From contig JAGCHA010000088.1 of NCBI GenBank assembly GCA_017649325.1, forward strand, positions 1 through 41,021: DNA of 41,021 bases, in the 5' to 3' direction. This DNA comes from Ruminococcus sp. GTDB taxonomy: Bacteria > Bacillota > Clostridia > Oscillospirales > Ruminococcaceae. The translations under genes and the position numbers were made by a program. Position 1 is the first letter of the stretch; each line of letters starts with the position of its first letter. The notes under the pieces are model-generated. The model saw only the letters and a list, made by a program, of their open reading frames with translations. It was not told where the DNA came from and searched no databases. Positions 10,192 through 18,404 of the stretch are shown one piece after another.

Positions 10192-11619
10192 ATGAGGATA
10201 AACAGAATCGTAGCTTCGGCAGCGGCTGCCGTTACAATGCTGGCGAGCATTGCATCAGCAGCACCCGTACCCGTACCCACCTGTGCCGCAGAGGAGATGC
10301 GTGACATCACAACTATGGAGCTTGTAAAGGATATGGGCATCGGTATCAATCTCGGCAACACATTCGAGGCTTGCCCCGACTGGTACGGTGAGGACTGGAT
10401 AGCCAAGTGGAGCGACGGAACGCCTAAGGACTACGAAAAGTGCTGGGGCAGTCCCGAGGTCACCAAAGAAATGATAGAGGGTATGGCAAAGGAGGGCTTC
10501 GGCGTTCTGCGTATACCTGTTGCGTGGTCGAATATGATGGCGCATGACGGTACATACACTATCAATCCCGATTATGACGCCCGTATACACGAGGTCGTTG
10601 ACTGGACGCTTGAAAGCGGTATGTACTGCATAATCAATATCCACTGGGATGGCGGCTGGGTAAACAAGTTCCCCGACGACAAGGAAGAGAGCATGAAGCG
10701 CTATTCCCATATGTGGGAGCAGATAGCCGACAGCTTCAAGGATTACGACGACTATCTGATGTTTGAGTCACAGAACGAGGAACTCGGCTGGGAGTCTCTG
10801 TGGAACCCATGGGGCGGCACAGAAGGCAAGGCAGAGTCCTATGCGCTCTGCAACGAGATAAACCAGAAATTTGTAGACATAGTAAGAGCTTCGGGCGGCA
10901 ACAATCCCAAGCGACATCTGCTGATATCGGGATATAATACGGGAATAGACCGCACCTGCGACGCTCTGTTCAAGATGCCGAACGACCCTGCCAACAGGAT
11001 GGCGATCTCAGTACACTACTATACGCCCGCAGGCTTCTGTATCCTTGAAGATAAGGACGAATCGTGGGCTAAGGCTCGCAGCACATGGGGCACCGATGAC
11101 GACTACAAGGAGCTCAACGGGTGGTTGGATATGATGAAGACAGGTTTTGTCGACAAAGGCATACCCGTTATCATCGGCGAGTATGGCTGTCCCACAAAGG
11201 GCAAGGAATCCGATTCCGTAAGACGTTTCATCAGCTCTGTCTGCAAGTCAGCCTACGAGCGACAGCTCTGTCCTGTACTCTGGTCAACACCCGATTCGAC
11301 CACCGATGGCGGAGATATCATCAAGGGTCACTATGACCGCACAGCATACAAACTCACAGACCAGCAGCTTCAGAAGGAGCTGTTCGAGATAGGCGGCAAG
11401 GAATTCTCGCCGCGACAGTCAACTCCCGCCGCAGTAAAGGGCGATGTGAACGGAGACGGCGTGCTTGGAGCAGCCGACCTCGTAACGCTCAGCAAGTGGC
11501 TGCTCGGCGACAAGAGCGCAGAGCTTGTAGGGGAGTGGAAGAACGCCGACCTTGACGGCGACGGCAGGGTAGATACCTACGACCTCTGCCTTATAAGAAA
11601 AAGCCTTCTCCAAATGTAA
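10192..11619 (+). CDS. Secreted GH5 endoglucanase (subfamily 4-like) with C-terminal type I dockerin
   Basis: A 475-residue secreted cellulase that hydrolyses beta-1,4-glucan. The ATG at 10192 follows GGGAGG. A signal peptide covers about residues 1-23 (MRINRIVASAAAAVTMLAS, then ASA). The GH5 domain spans about 38-400 and shows GINLGNTFE typical of subfamily 4, the general acid in FESQNEE (about Glu196), SVHYYTP (His275) and the nucleophile in VIIGEYG (about Glu330). Residues 413-475 form a type I dockerin with two calcium-binding repeats, DVNGDGVLGAADLVTLSKWL and DLDGDGRVDTYDLCLIRKSL. It should therefore dock onto a cohesin in a cellulosome scaffoldin, as in R. flavefaciens and R. champanellensis. 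There is no carbohydrate-binding module, so substrate targeting would come from the complex. It is monocistronic between its own promoter and a strong terminator. Subfamily and substrate (glucan versus xyloglucan or xylan) are inferred from motifs only. Confidence 0.93.
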   Translation: MRINRIVASAAAAVTMLASIASAAPVPVPTCAAEEMRDITTMELVKDMGIGINLGNTFEACPDWYGEDWIAKWSDGTPKDYEKCWGSPEVTKEMIEGMAKEGFGVLRIPVAWSNMMAHDGTYTINPDYDARIHEVVDWTLESGMYCIINIHWDGGWVNKFPDDKEESMKRYSHMWEQIADSFKDYDDYLMFESQNEELGWESLWNPWGGTEGKAESYALCNEINQKFVDIVRASGGNNPKRHLLISGYNTGIDRTCDALFKMPNDPANRMAISVHYYTPAGFCILEDKDESWAKARSTWGTDDDYKELNGWLDMMKTGFVDKGIPVIIGEYGCPTKGKESDSVRRFISSVCKSAYERQLCPVLWSTPDSTTDGGDIIKGHYDRTAYKLTDQQLQKELFEIGGKEFSPRQSTPAAVKGDVNGDGVLGAADLVTLSKWLLGDKSAELVGEWKNADLDGDGRVDTYDLCLIRKSLLQM

Positions 11620-11630
11620 AAATTCCCGAA

Positions 11631-11661
11631 AAAGACCGTGCCGAGAGGCACGGTCTTTTTT
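11631..11661 (+). terminator. Intrinsic terminator after GH5
   Basis: AAAGACCGTGCC and GGCACGGTCTTT form a 12-bp stem with a GAGA tetraloop, followed by a run of T (11655-11661), 11 bases after the cellulase stop. This is a textbook rho-independent terminator. Confidence 0.92.
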
Positions 11662-11730
11662 GCTTTGCGTGGAACTCCGCGGCAGTTTCACATCTGAAAC
11701 ACAAAAAACTCAAATATCTTCCCGTGCCTA

Positions 11731-11759
11731 TTGCATTTTTGCTGATAATATGATACAAT
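11731..11759 (+). promoter_or_regulatory. Promoter of the yicC-to-spoVM operon
   Basis: TTGCAT at 11731-11736 and TACAAT at 11754-11759 with a 17-base spacer, in an AT-rich region. The message would have a leader of about 90 bases before yicC, containing a five-codon mini-ORF. Most following genes overlap or are spaced by a few bases, so this is probably the main promoter of the whole cluster. Confidence 0.65.
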
Positions 11760-11818
11760 AATATAATAGCATAGGTATGCCCATATCATAGCACAAGCAT
11801 CGCTGTCGGAGGCATATT

Positions 11819-11836
11819 ATGCACGAAAAAAACTGA
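11819..11836 (+). CDS. Possible five-codon leader peptide
   Basis: ATG CAC GAA AAA AAC TGA reads MHEKN. It has a full GGAGG site at 11808-11812 and a 6-base spacer, better placed than that of yicC itself, and ends 19 bases before the preferred yicC start. It may be a translational coupling or attenuation leader, or simply a remnant start. The peptide is too short to test by homology. Confidence 0.3.
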   Translation: MHEKN

Positions 11837-11855
11837 AAAGGTGGCGAAAAATACA

Positions 11856-12770
11856 GTGATAAGAAGCATGACAGGCTATGGCAGAGCGCAGAAGATACTG
11901 AGCGGCAGAGACATCCTTGTCGAGATACGCTCGGTCAATCACAGATACTACGAATATTCCTCACGTATCCCGCGTACATACAGCTACATCGACGAAAAGC
12001 TGAAAGCGATGCTGAAGAGCGGCATCTCGCGCGGCAAGGTCGAGGTCAACGTCACGATAAACAACATCGAGGGCAGGGACACAGTCGTTGCTCTTAACAA
12101 GGGACTTGCCGAGGAGTACCTCCGCGTGCTGAAAGAATTCGGCGAGGAGATAAACGACAAGTACGTTGATTGCGACGAGATAGAGGACTACGTCGAGGAC
12201 GACCTCACCCTCTCCAAGCTCATCAAGCTGCCAGATATCTTCACGATACAGAAGGCACCCGACGACGAGGAGCAGGTATGGAGCGACGTATCTGAGGTAG
12301 CGGCCGAGGCACTTGCCAAGTTCGTAGCAATGCGCGAGACCGAGGGCGCTAAGCTCCGCTCGGACGTGCTCGACAAGGCAGATGGCATACTCGGCATGGT
12401 AGCGAAGGTCGAGGAGCAGTCTCCCAAGACCGTTGAAAACTACCGCAGCAAGCTTTACCAGAAGCTTACCGAGATACTCGAGAGCAAGGACGTCGACCAG
12501 CAGCGCATACTCACAGAGGCAGCTATATTCGCAGAGAAAGTAGCAGTCGACGAGGAGACTGTGCGCCTGCGCAGCCACATCTCACAGCTTAAAGATATGC
12601 TCGCATCGGAGGAGGCAGTCGGACGCAAGCTCGACTTCATCGTACAGGAGATGAACCGCGAGGTCAACACTATCGGCTCGAAGGCGCAGGACCTTAACAT
12701 CACGAAGGTCGTTGTCGACATGAAGGCAGAGATAGAGAAGATACGCGAGCAGATACAGAACATCGAGTGA
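11856..12770 (+). CDS. yicC: YicC/YloC family endoribonuclease
   Basis: A 304-residue YicC (YloC) protein. Family members have been reported as endoribonucleases that affect stationary-phase survival and small-RNA turnover. The GTG at 11856 is preferred: it gives VIRSMTGYGRA, the usual N-terminus, and lies 11 bases after AGGTGG (11839-11844). A GTG at 11841 inside that site would add five residues. The hallmark MTGYGRA, EIRSVNHRYYEYSSRIPR and, near the end, ELDFIVQEMNRE-like (KLDFIVQEMNREVNTIGSKA) segments are present, ending in DMKAEIEKIREQIQNIE. It is the first gene of the conserved cluster and is followed after three bases by remA, as in B. subtilis (yloC-remA-gmk). Spacing indicates co-transcription. 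Confidence 0.93.
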   Translation: MIRSMTGYGRAQKILSGRDILVEIRSVNHRYYEYSSRIPRTYSYIDEKLKAMLKSGISRGKVEVNVTINNIEGRDTVVALNKGLAEEYLRVLKEFGEEINDKYVDCDEIEDYVEDDLTLSKLIKLPDIFTIQKAPDDEEQVWSDVSEVAAEALAKFVAMRETEGAKLRSDVLDKADGILGMVAKVEEQSPKTVENYRSKLYQKLTEILESKDVDQQRILTEAAIFAEKVAVDEETVRLRSHISQLKDMLASEEAVGRKLDFIVQEMNREVNTIGSKAQDLNITKVVVDMKAEIEKIREQIQNIE

Positions 12771-12773
12771 GCC

Positions 12774-13031
12774 ATGAGACTGATAAACATCGGCTACGGG
12801 AATATGATATCCGCAGCAAGGATAGTAACGATAGTCAGTCCCGATTCCGCCCCGATAAAGCGCCTGATACAGGAGGCTAAGGACGACGGCAGGGCTATCG
12901 ACGCAACATACGGCCGCAAGACGCGAGCGGTGATAGTGATGGACAGCGGACACATGATACTGTCCTCGCTGATAACCGAGACACTTGCGGCGAGAATAAA
13001 CGGGACAGGTGATACAGAAAATGAAGAATAA
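12774..13031 (+). CDS. remA: RemA/DUF370 regulatory protein
   Basis: An 85-residue RemA-like protein. In B. subtilis RemA is a DNA-binding activator of matrix genes and osmoprotection, forming ring-like oligomers. The conserved family pattern is nearly complete: [56 protein letters not shown] and [13 protein letters not shown]. The C-terminus has an extra short polar tail ([11 protein letters not shown]). The ATG at 12774 is three bases after the yicC stop. The 3' end overlaps the gmk start by 11 bases. Whether it controls matrix genes in this organism is unknown; its position next to gmk is the standard one in Firmicutes. Confidence 0.92.
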   Translation: MRLINIGYGNMISAARIVTIVSPDSAPIKRLIQEAKDDGRAIDATYGRKTRAVIVMDSGHMILSSLITETLAARINGTGDTENEE

Positions 13032-13629
13032 AGGCAGACTTATCGTGTTCTCAGCGCCGTCGGGCTGCGGAAAGGGCACGATGCTCGCGGAGATACTGAA
13101 AGATGAGAGCTTCCGCTGCTCGGTGTCGGCAACGACCCGCAAGCCGCGCGAGGGAGAAGTCGAGGGCGTGAACTACTACTACATCACGAACGAGGAGTTC
13201 GAAAGCAGGGTAGCTAACGGAGAATTTCTCGAGCACGCAGGCTACTGCGACCACTACTACGGCACGCTCAAGTCCGAGGTAGACCCCTACCTCGAAAAGG
13301 GCATCAACGTCGTACTCGAGATAGAGGTACAGGGAGCAATGAACATCCGCAAGGCGCGTCCCGATGCGCTGCTCGTGTTTATTGCGCCGCCGTCGGTGCA
13401 GGAGCTCAGCCGCCGCCTCCACAAGCGCGGCACCGAGACCGAAGAGGTCATCGCGCAGCGTGTAGCTGCCGCATACGAGGAACTGACATACGCTCCGAAA
13501 TACGATTACATTATAGTCAACGACGCTCTTGAAGACGCGGTCAGCGACTTCTTCGCGGTGATACGCGCAGAGCAGCTGAACTCGAAATATCAGAGCGAAT
13601 TTATAGATGAGGTGTTAAAAAATGCTTAG
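13021..13629 (+). CDS. gmk: Guanylate kinase
   Basis: A 202-residue guanylate kinase that phosphorylates GMP to GDP with ATP, in cytosolic purine metabolism. The P-loop is [11 protein letters not shown]. The GMP-binding region includes [19 protein letters not shown] and [14 protein letters not shown], and the core continues with [15 protein letters not shown] and [20 protein letters not shown]. The ATG at 13021 is preferred; an upstream in-frame GTG at 13009 overlaps the AGGTG site. The gene overlaps remA upstream and rpoZ downstream (by 8 bases, ATGCTTAG). It stops at TAG. If that TAG were read as sense the protein would gain 11 residues before a TGA near 13662, which is not a family feature, so TAG appears to be a genuine stop here. 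Confidence 0.96.
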   Translation: MKNKGRLIVFSAPSGCGKGTMLAEILKDESFRCSVSATTRKPREGEVEGVNYYYITNEEFESRVANGEFLEHAGYCDHYYGTLKSEVDPYLEKGINVVLEIEVQGAMNIRKARPDALLVFIAPPSVQELSRRLHKRGTETEEVIAQRVAAAYEELTYAPKYDYIIVNDALEDAVSDFFAVIRAEQLNSKYQSEFIDEVLKNA

Positions 13630-13822
13630 ACCCGCAGTAAACCAGATAATATCAAAGAATGAGAGCTGCTACTCGCTCGTAATCGCAGTAGCAAAGCGCG
13701 CAAGAGAGATATCCGAGGAGCTCTACGAAAACGGCGAGACTCTCGAGGAGAAGCCCGTAAAGACGGCTGTTGAGGAGCTTGCGAGCGGCAAGTGCAAGAT
13801 AGTCAGCACAGACGAAGAATAA
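13622..13822 (+). CDS. rpoZ: RNA polymerase omega subunit
   Basis: A 66-residue omega subunit, which assists assembly of beta' into RNA polymerase. The N-terminus [20 protein letters not shown] and the core VAKRAREISEE match the family. The C-terminal KPVKTAVEELASGKCKIV is typical of Firmicutes. It overlaps the end of gmk by 8 bases and its TAA shares the A of the priA ATG, so translation is coupled on both sides. In B. subtilis coaBC follows at this point; it is missing here. Confidence 0.93.
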   Translation: MLRPAVNQIISKNESCYSLVIAVAKRAREISEELYENGETLEEKPVKTAVEELASGKCKIVSTDEE

Positions 13823-16266
13823 TGCCCCTTATCGCGGAGACGGCGGTCAGCGGTACGGCGTACTCGTTCGATATGCTGTTCAGCTACGCGGTGCCCGGAC
13901 ATATGAAGCTGAAAGAGGGCTGCCGCGTGCTTGTGCCGTTCGGCAGGAGCAACAGGCGCAGGATAGGCGTAGTTATGCGGCTGAGCGAAGGTGATGGCTC
14001 TGCCCTGAAACCGATAGTCGCTCAGGTAGATGACGAGCCCGTCATATCGGGCGAGCTTATGAAGCTTGCGGAGTTGCTCCGCGAGCAGACCTTCTGTACC
14101 TATTTTGACGCGGTGAGGACTATGCTCCCGCCCGCAATGGGAGTCAAGGCGAAAGAGACCTTCCGCCTTGTCAGGGACTTTGCCGACGTTTCATCGCTCA
14201 GTCCCGAGGCTGACGAGCTGCTCGAAGTCCTGCGGTGCGCGAAAGGCGACAGAGAACTGACGGCTCTGCTCGACAGCTACATCGTCGACAACGGCAGACG
14301 TCTGCCCGACGAGCTGCTCGACGCGGGTGCTCTTGAATCAAACAATGCTTTTCGTCAGAATGTGGGGGACGCTTCCGTGAAAATGGTGCGCCTCTCGGAC
14401 GAATACCTTGCCGACCCGACGAACTTCGACCTCACGCCGAAGCAGATAAAGGCGGCGGAATTCCTCACAGAGTACGGCGCGGCGTCCGTTAGGGAAGTCG
14501 CGTATATGTGCGGCTTCACGGACGCGGTCATCAAGCGGCTCGCGGCGTCGGGAGCGGCAGAGGAATACGATATGGAAGTCCTCCGCGGCGTGGAGGACGG
14601 CTCCGACGAGCACATCGACCCGCGTGACGTCGTGCTTTCGGAAGAACAGCAGACAGCGCACGACGAAGTGCTTGCACAGGTAAATGAACACAAGCCCGCA
14701 GTCTTTCTGCTCCACGGCGTCACGGGGAGCGGAAAGACCTCGGTTTTTGAGAAGCTGATATACGACACGACCACGCTCGGGCGACAGGTGCTTATGCTGA
14801 TACCCGAGATAGGTCTGACCCCGCAGGTGCTGAGGCGTTTCCGCTCGCTGTTCGGCGAGAGGGTCGCCGTCATCCACAGCGGACTGTCGCTCGGTCAGCG
14901 TCTCGACGAATACAAGCGGATAAAGCGCGGCGAGGCAGACATCGTAGTCGGCACGCGAAGCGCGGTATTCGCACCGCTCGACAACATCGGTCTCATCATT
15001 ATCGACGAGGAGGGCGAGCGCTCGTACAAATCCGACAGCTCCCCGCGCTATCTCGCGCACGACATCGCCAAGCGCAGGTGCGTGTACCACAACGCGGTGC
15101 TGCTGCTTGCGTCGGCGACTCCGAGCATCGAGAGCTACTACCTCGCAGAGCGCGGCGTGTACCGTCTGCTCGAGCTGAAAAAGCGATACAGCAGCAACCC
15201 GCTGCCCGAGGTGAGCATCGTTGATATGAACGGTGAGCGAGAGTCGGGGAACACATCGGAATTCAGCCGACAGCTCGTCAGCGAGGTCAACGCAAATCTG
15301 AAGCGAGGCGAGCAGAGCATACTGCTGCTGAACAGACGCGGCTACCACACGATAACGAGCTGCGTGGACTGCTTCCAGCCGATATACTGCCCGAACTGCT
15401 CGGTTCCGCTGACCTTCCACAAGAAGAACGGGAAGCTTATGTGCCACTACTGCGGCTACGCGGGCGACGAGCCGAAGGCGTGTCCCGTTTGCGGCTCGGA
15501 GCGTCTGAAGCGCATGGGCTTCGGCACACAGAAGCTCGAAGAGGAGCTCAGCGAGCTCTTCCCGACGGCAAGGATACTGCGAATGGACGCAGATACGACG
15601 TTTTCGCGCTACTCGTACGAGAAGGGCTTCAACGCCTTCCGCGACGGCGAGTACGACATAATGATAGGCACGCAGATGATAGGCAAGGGTCTGGACTTTC
15701 CGAACGTCACGCTCGTGGGAGTCATGTCCGTGGACAAAGCGCTGTACAACGGCGATTTCCGCAGCTATGAGCGCACATTCTCGCTGATAGCGCAGGTCGT
15801 CGGCAGAGGCGGGCGCGGCGAGCGCTCGGGCAGGGCGATATTGCAGACCTTTATGCCCGACCACTACGTGATGAACCTCGCGGCTGAGCAGGACTACAAG
15901 GGCTTCTACACGGAGGAGATCGCGATACGCAGGGCGATGGTGTTCCCGCCGATATGCGATATGTACATCTTCTGCTTTGCGGGAGCTGCGGAGCCCGCCA
16001 CGAAAAAGGGCGCGGACGCGGTACTGGAGCTTATGAATGTCAGACTCCGCGAATTACAGCCGAAAACGCCCGTGCGTGTGCTCGGACCCGTAAAGGCGTC
16101 ATACGGACGTCTCGGCGGCAAGTACCGTTACAGGATAATAATGAAAAGCAGGAACACGCCGGAGATACGCAGCTTTATCAGAGGGATACTGACCGAGGGC
16201 GCAAAGCTCCCTGATATGCGGAATATAGGACTGTACGCCGATATGAACGGCGACGTCGGCGTATAA
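13822..16266 (+). CDS. priA: Primosomal replication-restart helicase PriA
   Basis: An 814-residue PriA, the superfamily 2 helicase that reloads the replisome at stalled forks. The ATG at 13822 overlaps the rpoZ stop. The N-terminal DNA-binding domain begins MPLIAETAVSGTAYSFDMLF. Walker A is LLHGVTGSGKTSVFEKL. The Walker B/DEAH box reads IIIDEEGERSYKSD, with Gly where PriA often has His. Eight cysteines for two zinc ions lie in CVDCFQPIYCPNC and CHYCG plus CPVCG. Motifs V and VI include IGTQMIGKGLDFPNV and QVVGRGGRGERSGRAILQT, the latter with Gly-Gly where many PriA proteins have Ala-Gly. Length is normal for Clostridia. It is followed by def after 27 bases. Confidence 0.96.
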   Translation: MPLIAETAVSGTAYSFDMLFSYAVPGHMKLKEGCRVLVPFGRSNRRRIGVVMRLSEGDGSALKPIVAQVDDEPVISGELMKLAELLREQTFCTYFDAVRTMLPPAMGVKAKETFRLVRDFADVSSLSPEADELLEVLRCAKGDRELTALLDSYIVDNGRRLPDELLDAGALESNNAFRQNVGDASVKMVRLSDEYLADPTNFDLTPKQIKAAEFLTEYGAASVREVAYMCGFTDAVIKRLAASGAAEEYDMEVLRGVEDGSDEHIDPRDVVLSEEQQTAHDEVLAQVNEHKPAVFLLHGVTGSGKTSVFEKLIYDTTTLGRQVLMLIPEIGLTPQVLRRFRSLFGERVAVIHSGLSLGQRLDEYKRIKRGEADIVVGTRSAVFAPLDNIGLIIIDEEGERSYKSDSSPRYLAHDIAKRRCVYHNAVLLLASATPSIESYYLAERGVYRLLELKKRYSSNPLPEVSIVDMNGERESGNTSEFSRQLVSEVNANLKRGEQSILLLNRRGYHTITSCVDCFQPIYCPNCSVPLTFHKKNGKLMCHYCGYAGDEPKACPVCGSERLKRMGFGTQKLEEELSELFPTARILRMDADTTFSRYSYEKGFNAFRDGEYDIMIGTQMIGKGLDFPNVTLVGVMSVDKALYNGDFRSYERTFSLIAQVVGRGGRGERSGRAILQTFMPDHYVMNLAAEQDYKGFYTEEIAIRRAMVFPPICDMYIFCFAGAAEPATKKGADAVLELMNVRLRELQPKTPVRVLGPVKASYGRLGGKYRYRIIMKSRNTPEIRSFIRGILTEGAKLPDMRNIGLYADMNGDVGV

Positions 16267-16293
16267 ATGATATAAAAGAAAGGAAAGATAGAT

Positions 16294-16755
16294 ATGGCAT
16301 TGAGAAATATACTGACAGACAAGGACGAGGTGCTCCACAAAGTATGCAGACCCGTTGAGAAGTTTGACGAAAAGCTCGCGATACTGCTTGACGATATGCA
16401 CGAGACTCTCGACAAAGCACAGGGACTCGGTCTTGCGGGACCGCAGGTCGGCATATGCAGACGCATCTTCATCATGCACCTCGAGGAGGGCAGCTTTGAG
16501 TGCATAAACCCCGAGGTATCGCAGCGCGAGGGCAGCCAGCGCGTACAGGAAGGCTGTCTCTCGTGCCCGAATGTGTGGGGCTATGTTACCCGTCCCCAGA
16601 GCGTACACCTGAAAGCACAGGACAGGAACGGCAACTGGTTCGAGCGAGACTTCACGGACCTCGGAGCACAGTGTGTCTGCCACGAGAACGACCACCTTGA
16701 CGGTCACGTATTCACCGAAATAGTGGAAGAATTTTTTGTTCCCGAGGAGGAATAA
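16294..16755 (+). CDS. def: Peptide deformylase
   Basis: A 153-residue peptide deformylase that removes the N-formyl group from new proteins with a bound metal. Motif 1 is GLGLAGPQVGI (most enzymes have GLAAPQVG). Motif 2 is EGCLSCPNVWG, with the metal-binding Cys in the usual EGCLS. Motif 3 is CHENDHLDGHVF, the HExxH metal ligands. The ATG at 16294 follows AAAGGAAAG. The protein uses Cys after EGCLS where Val or Ile is common, so these are type-specific variations rather than loss of activity. The fmt ribosome binding site lies inside its last codons, consistent with the classic def-fmt pairing of deformylation and formylation. Confidence 0.95.
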   Translation: MALRNILTDKDEVLHKVCRPVEKFDEKLAILLDDMHETLDKAQGLGLAGPQVGICRRIFIMHLEEGSFECINPEVSQREGSQRVQEGCLSCPNVWGYVTRPQSVHLKAQDRNGNWFERDFTDLGAQCVCHENDHLDGHVFTEIVEEFFVPEEE

Positions 16756-16756
16756 T

Positions 16757-17686
16757 ATGAAGGTAGTATTCATGGGAACTCCCGATTTTGCGGTACCGTG
16801 CCTGCGCGCACTCGCGGAGGGCGGCTGTGAAGTCGCGGCGGTGTTCACACAGCCCGACAAGCCGAAGGGCAGGGGATACAAGATGATACCCACCCCCGTG
16901 AAGCTGGCGGCAGAGGAGTATGGCATCCCCGTGTACCAGCCGCTCTCGCTGAGAAAAGGTGAGGACGCGGAGGAGAGTATGCGAATCTTGAACGATATTG
17001 CTCCCGAACTGATAGTGGTCACGGCATACGGACAGATACTGCCGAAGGAGATACTGGAACTTCCCGGGTACGGCTGCGTGAACATCCACGCGTCGCTGCT
17101 CCCGAGGTACAGGGGAGCTGCGCCGATAAACTGGGTCCTGCTCAACGGCGAGACCGAAACGGGCGTGACCTCAATGCAGATGAGCGAGGGACTTGACACT
17201 GGCGATATGCTCATCAGGAGGAGCACGAAGATCGGCGAAAACGAGACATATGAGGAGCTTTACGCCCGCCTGTCCGCAATGGGCGGCGAGGTGCTCATGG
17301 ATACGATAAAGGCAATAGAGAGCGGCACGCTCACCCCCGAGAAGCAGGACGACACACAGACCTGCTATTCACCGATGATACGCAAGGAGATGAGCGCACT
17401 TGACTTCACAAAGACGGCTGCCGAGGTACACAACACCATCAGAGGCGTGACGGGCTTTGCAATGCTTGAGGGCAAGCGTATCAAGGTCTATCGCTCGGTG
17501 ATTTCGGACAAAATTGCTGCCGATGCGGAGAACGGCGCGATAGTCGACACCGCTTCCTTCACTGTGAAATGCGGTGACGGCAGATGCGTGACCTTTCTCG
17601 AAGTCCAGCCCGAGGGCAAGAAGCGTATGAAAACGGAGGATTTCCTCCGCGGAAAGAAGCTGACACAGGGCGAAGTCCTCGCCTGA
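16757..17686 (+). CDS. fmt: Methionyl-tRNA formyltransferase
   Basis: A 309-residue enzyme that formylates initiator Met-tRNA using 10-formyltetrahydrofolate. MKVVFMGTPDFAVPCL and VFTQPDKPKGRG open the N-terminal domain. The active-site block is GCVNIHASLLPRYRGAAPIN, with the catalytic Asn-His-Asp set completed by EGLDTGDML. The C-terminal OB-like domain is shorter and less conserved. The ATG at 16757 follows GAGGAGG at the end of def. The next gene starts 13 bases later, in the same operon. Confidence 0.96.
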   Translation: MKVVFMGTPDFAVPCLRALAEGGCEVAAVFTQPDKPKGRGYKMIPTPVKLAAEEYGIPVYQPLSLRKGEDAEESMRILNDIAPELIVVTAYGQILPKEILELPGYGCVNIHASLLPRYRGAAPINWVLLNGETETGVTSMQMSEGLDTGDMLIRRSTKIGENETYEELYARLSAMGGEVLMDTIKAIESGTLTPEKQDDTQTCYSPMIRKEMSALDFTKTAAEVHNTIRGVTGFAMLEGKRIKVYRSVISDKIAADAENGAIVDTASFTVKCGDGRCVTFLEVQPEGKKRMKTEDFLRGKKLTQGEVLA

Positions 17687-17699
17687 CGGAGGTACAGAC

Positions 17700-18404
17700 A
17701 TGAACTACGGATACAATTTCGGCGCGATATCGCCTTATATCTTTGACCTTCTGCTGCTTGTCGGAATGCTGGTGCTGCCGCTCATCGCGCAGCTCGGCGT
17801 GAGCATGACGTTCAGCAAATACAGCAAGAAGCGAAGCTCCCGCGGACTTACAGCCGAGCAGGTCGCGAGGCGTATCCTCGACCTCAACGGGCTGCATACC
17901 GTGAGAATAGAGCGCGTGAGCGGCAAGCTCACCGACCATTACGACCCGCGCGACGACGTCGTCCGCCTCTCGGAGAGCGTATACGGGAGCACTTCCGTGG
18001 CGTCGATAGGCATCGCAGCGCACGAGTGCGGACACGCGTGTCAGCACGCCGAGGCATACAAGCCGATAATCCTCAGGAACAAGCTTGTTCCCGCCGCGAG
18101 CATATGCTCGCACCTGTGGTTCTACGTGTTTTTGGCGGGCTGTTTTTTCACATTCCTTCCGTTCCTGAGATATGTCGGGATACTGATGTTCTGCGGCGTG
18201 GTGCTGTTCCAGCTGATAACGCTCCCGACCGAGCTCAACGCCAGCAGCCGCGCGATGAAGACGCTGCGTGACGACAGCATACTTGAAACGTCGGAGCTCC
18301 GCCCCGCACGCAAGGTGCTGACAGCCGCCGCCATGACCTATATCGCGGGACTTGCGTCGTCGATGATGCAGCTCCTGCGCCTGCTGATGAGGACGAGACG
18401 ATGA
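17700..18404 (+). CDS. Membrane-bound zinc metallopeptidase, YugP/DUF2268-like (Peptidase_M48-like neutral zinc protease)
   Basis: A 234-residue integral membrane protease of the YugP family. The ATG at 17700 follows GGAGGT. The zinc motif is IAAHECGHACQH (HExxH plus a third ligand). Hydrophobic helices are visible at about residues 10-35 (IFDLLLLVGMLVLPLIA), 138-158 and 160-180. The pre-motif region TAEQVARRILDLNGLHTVRI and DHYDPRDDVVRLSESVYGS is typical of the family. It is inserted between fmt and rsmB. Substrates are not known for any well-studied relative; membrane protein quality control is often suggested. It overlaps rsmB by four bases (ATGA), so it is translated in the same operon. 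Confidence 0.9.
   Translation: MNYGYNFGAISPYIFDLLLLVGMLVLPLIAQLGVSMTFSKYSKKRSSRGLTAEQVARRILDLNGLHTVRIERVSGKLTDHYDPRDDVVRLSESVYGSTSVASIGIAAHECGHACQHAEAYKPIILRNKLVPAASICSHLWFYVFLAGCFFTFLPFLRYVGILMFCGVVLFQLITLPTELNASSRAMKTLRDDSILETSELRPARKVLTAAAMTYIAGLASSMMQLLRLLMRTRR

Noticed and set aside
14338-15864. 508-codon open frame on the minus strand opposite priA
   Set aside because: Its translation is low-complexity Arg/Val/Ala/Leu-rich with no domain; it is a shadow of G/C-ending codons in priA.
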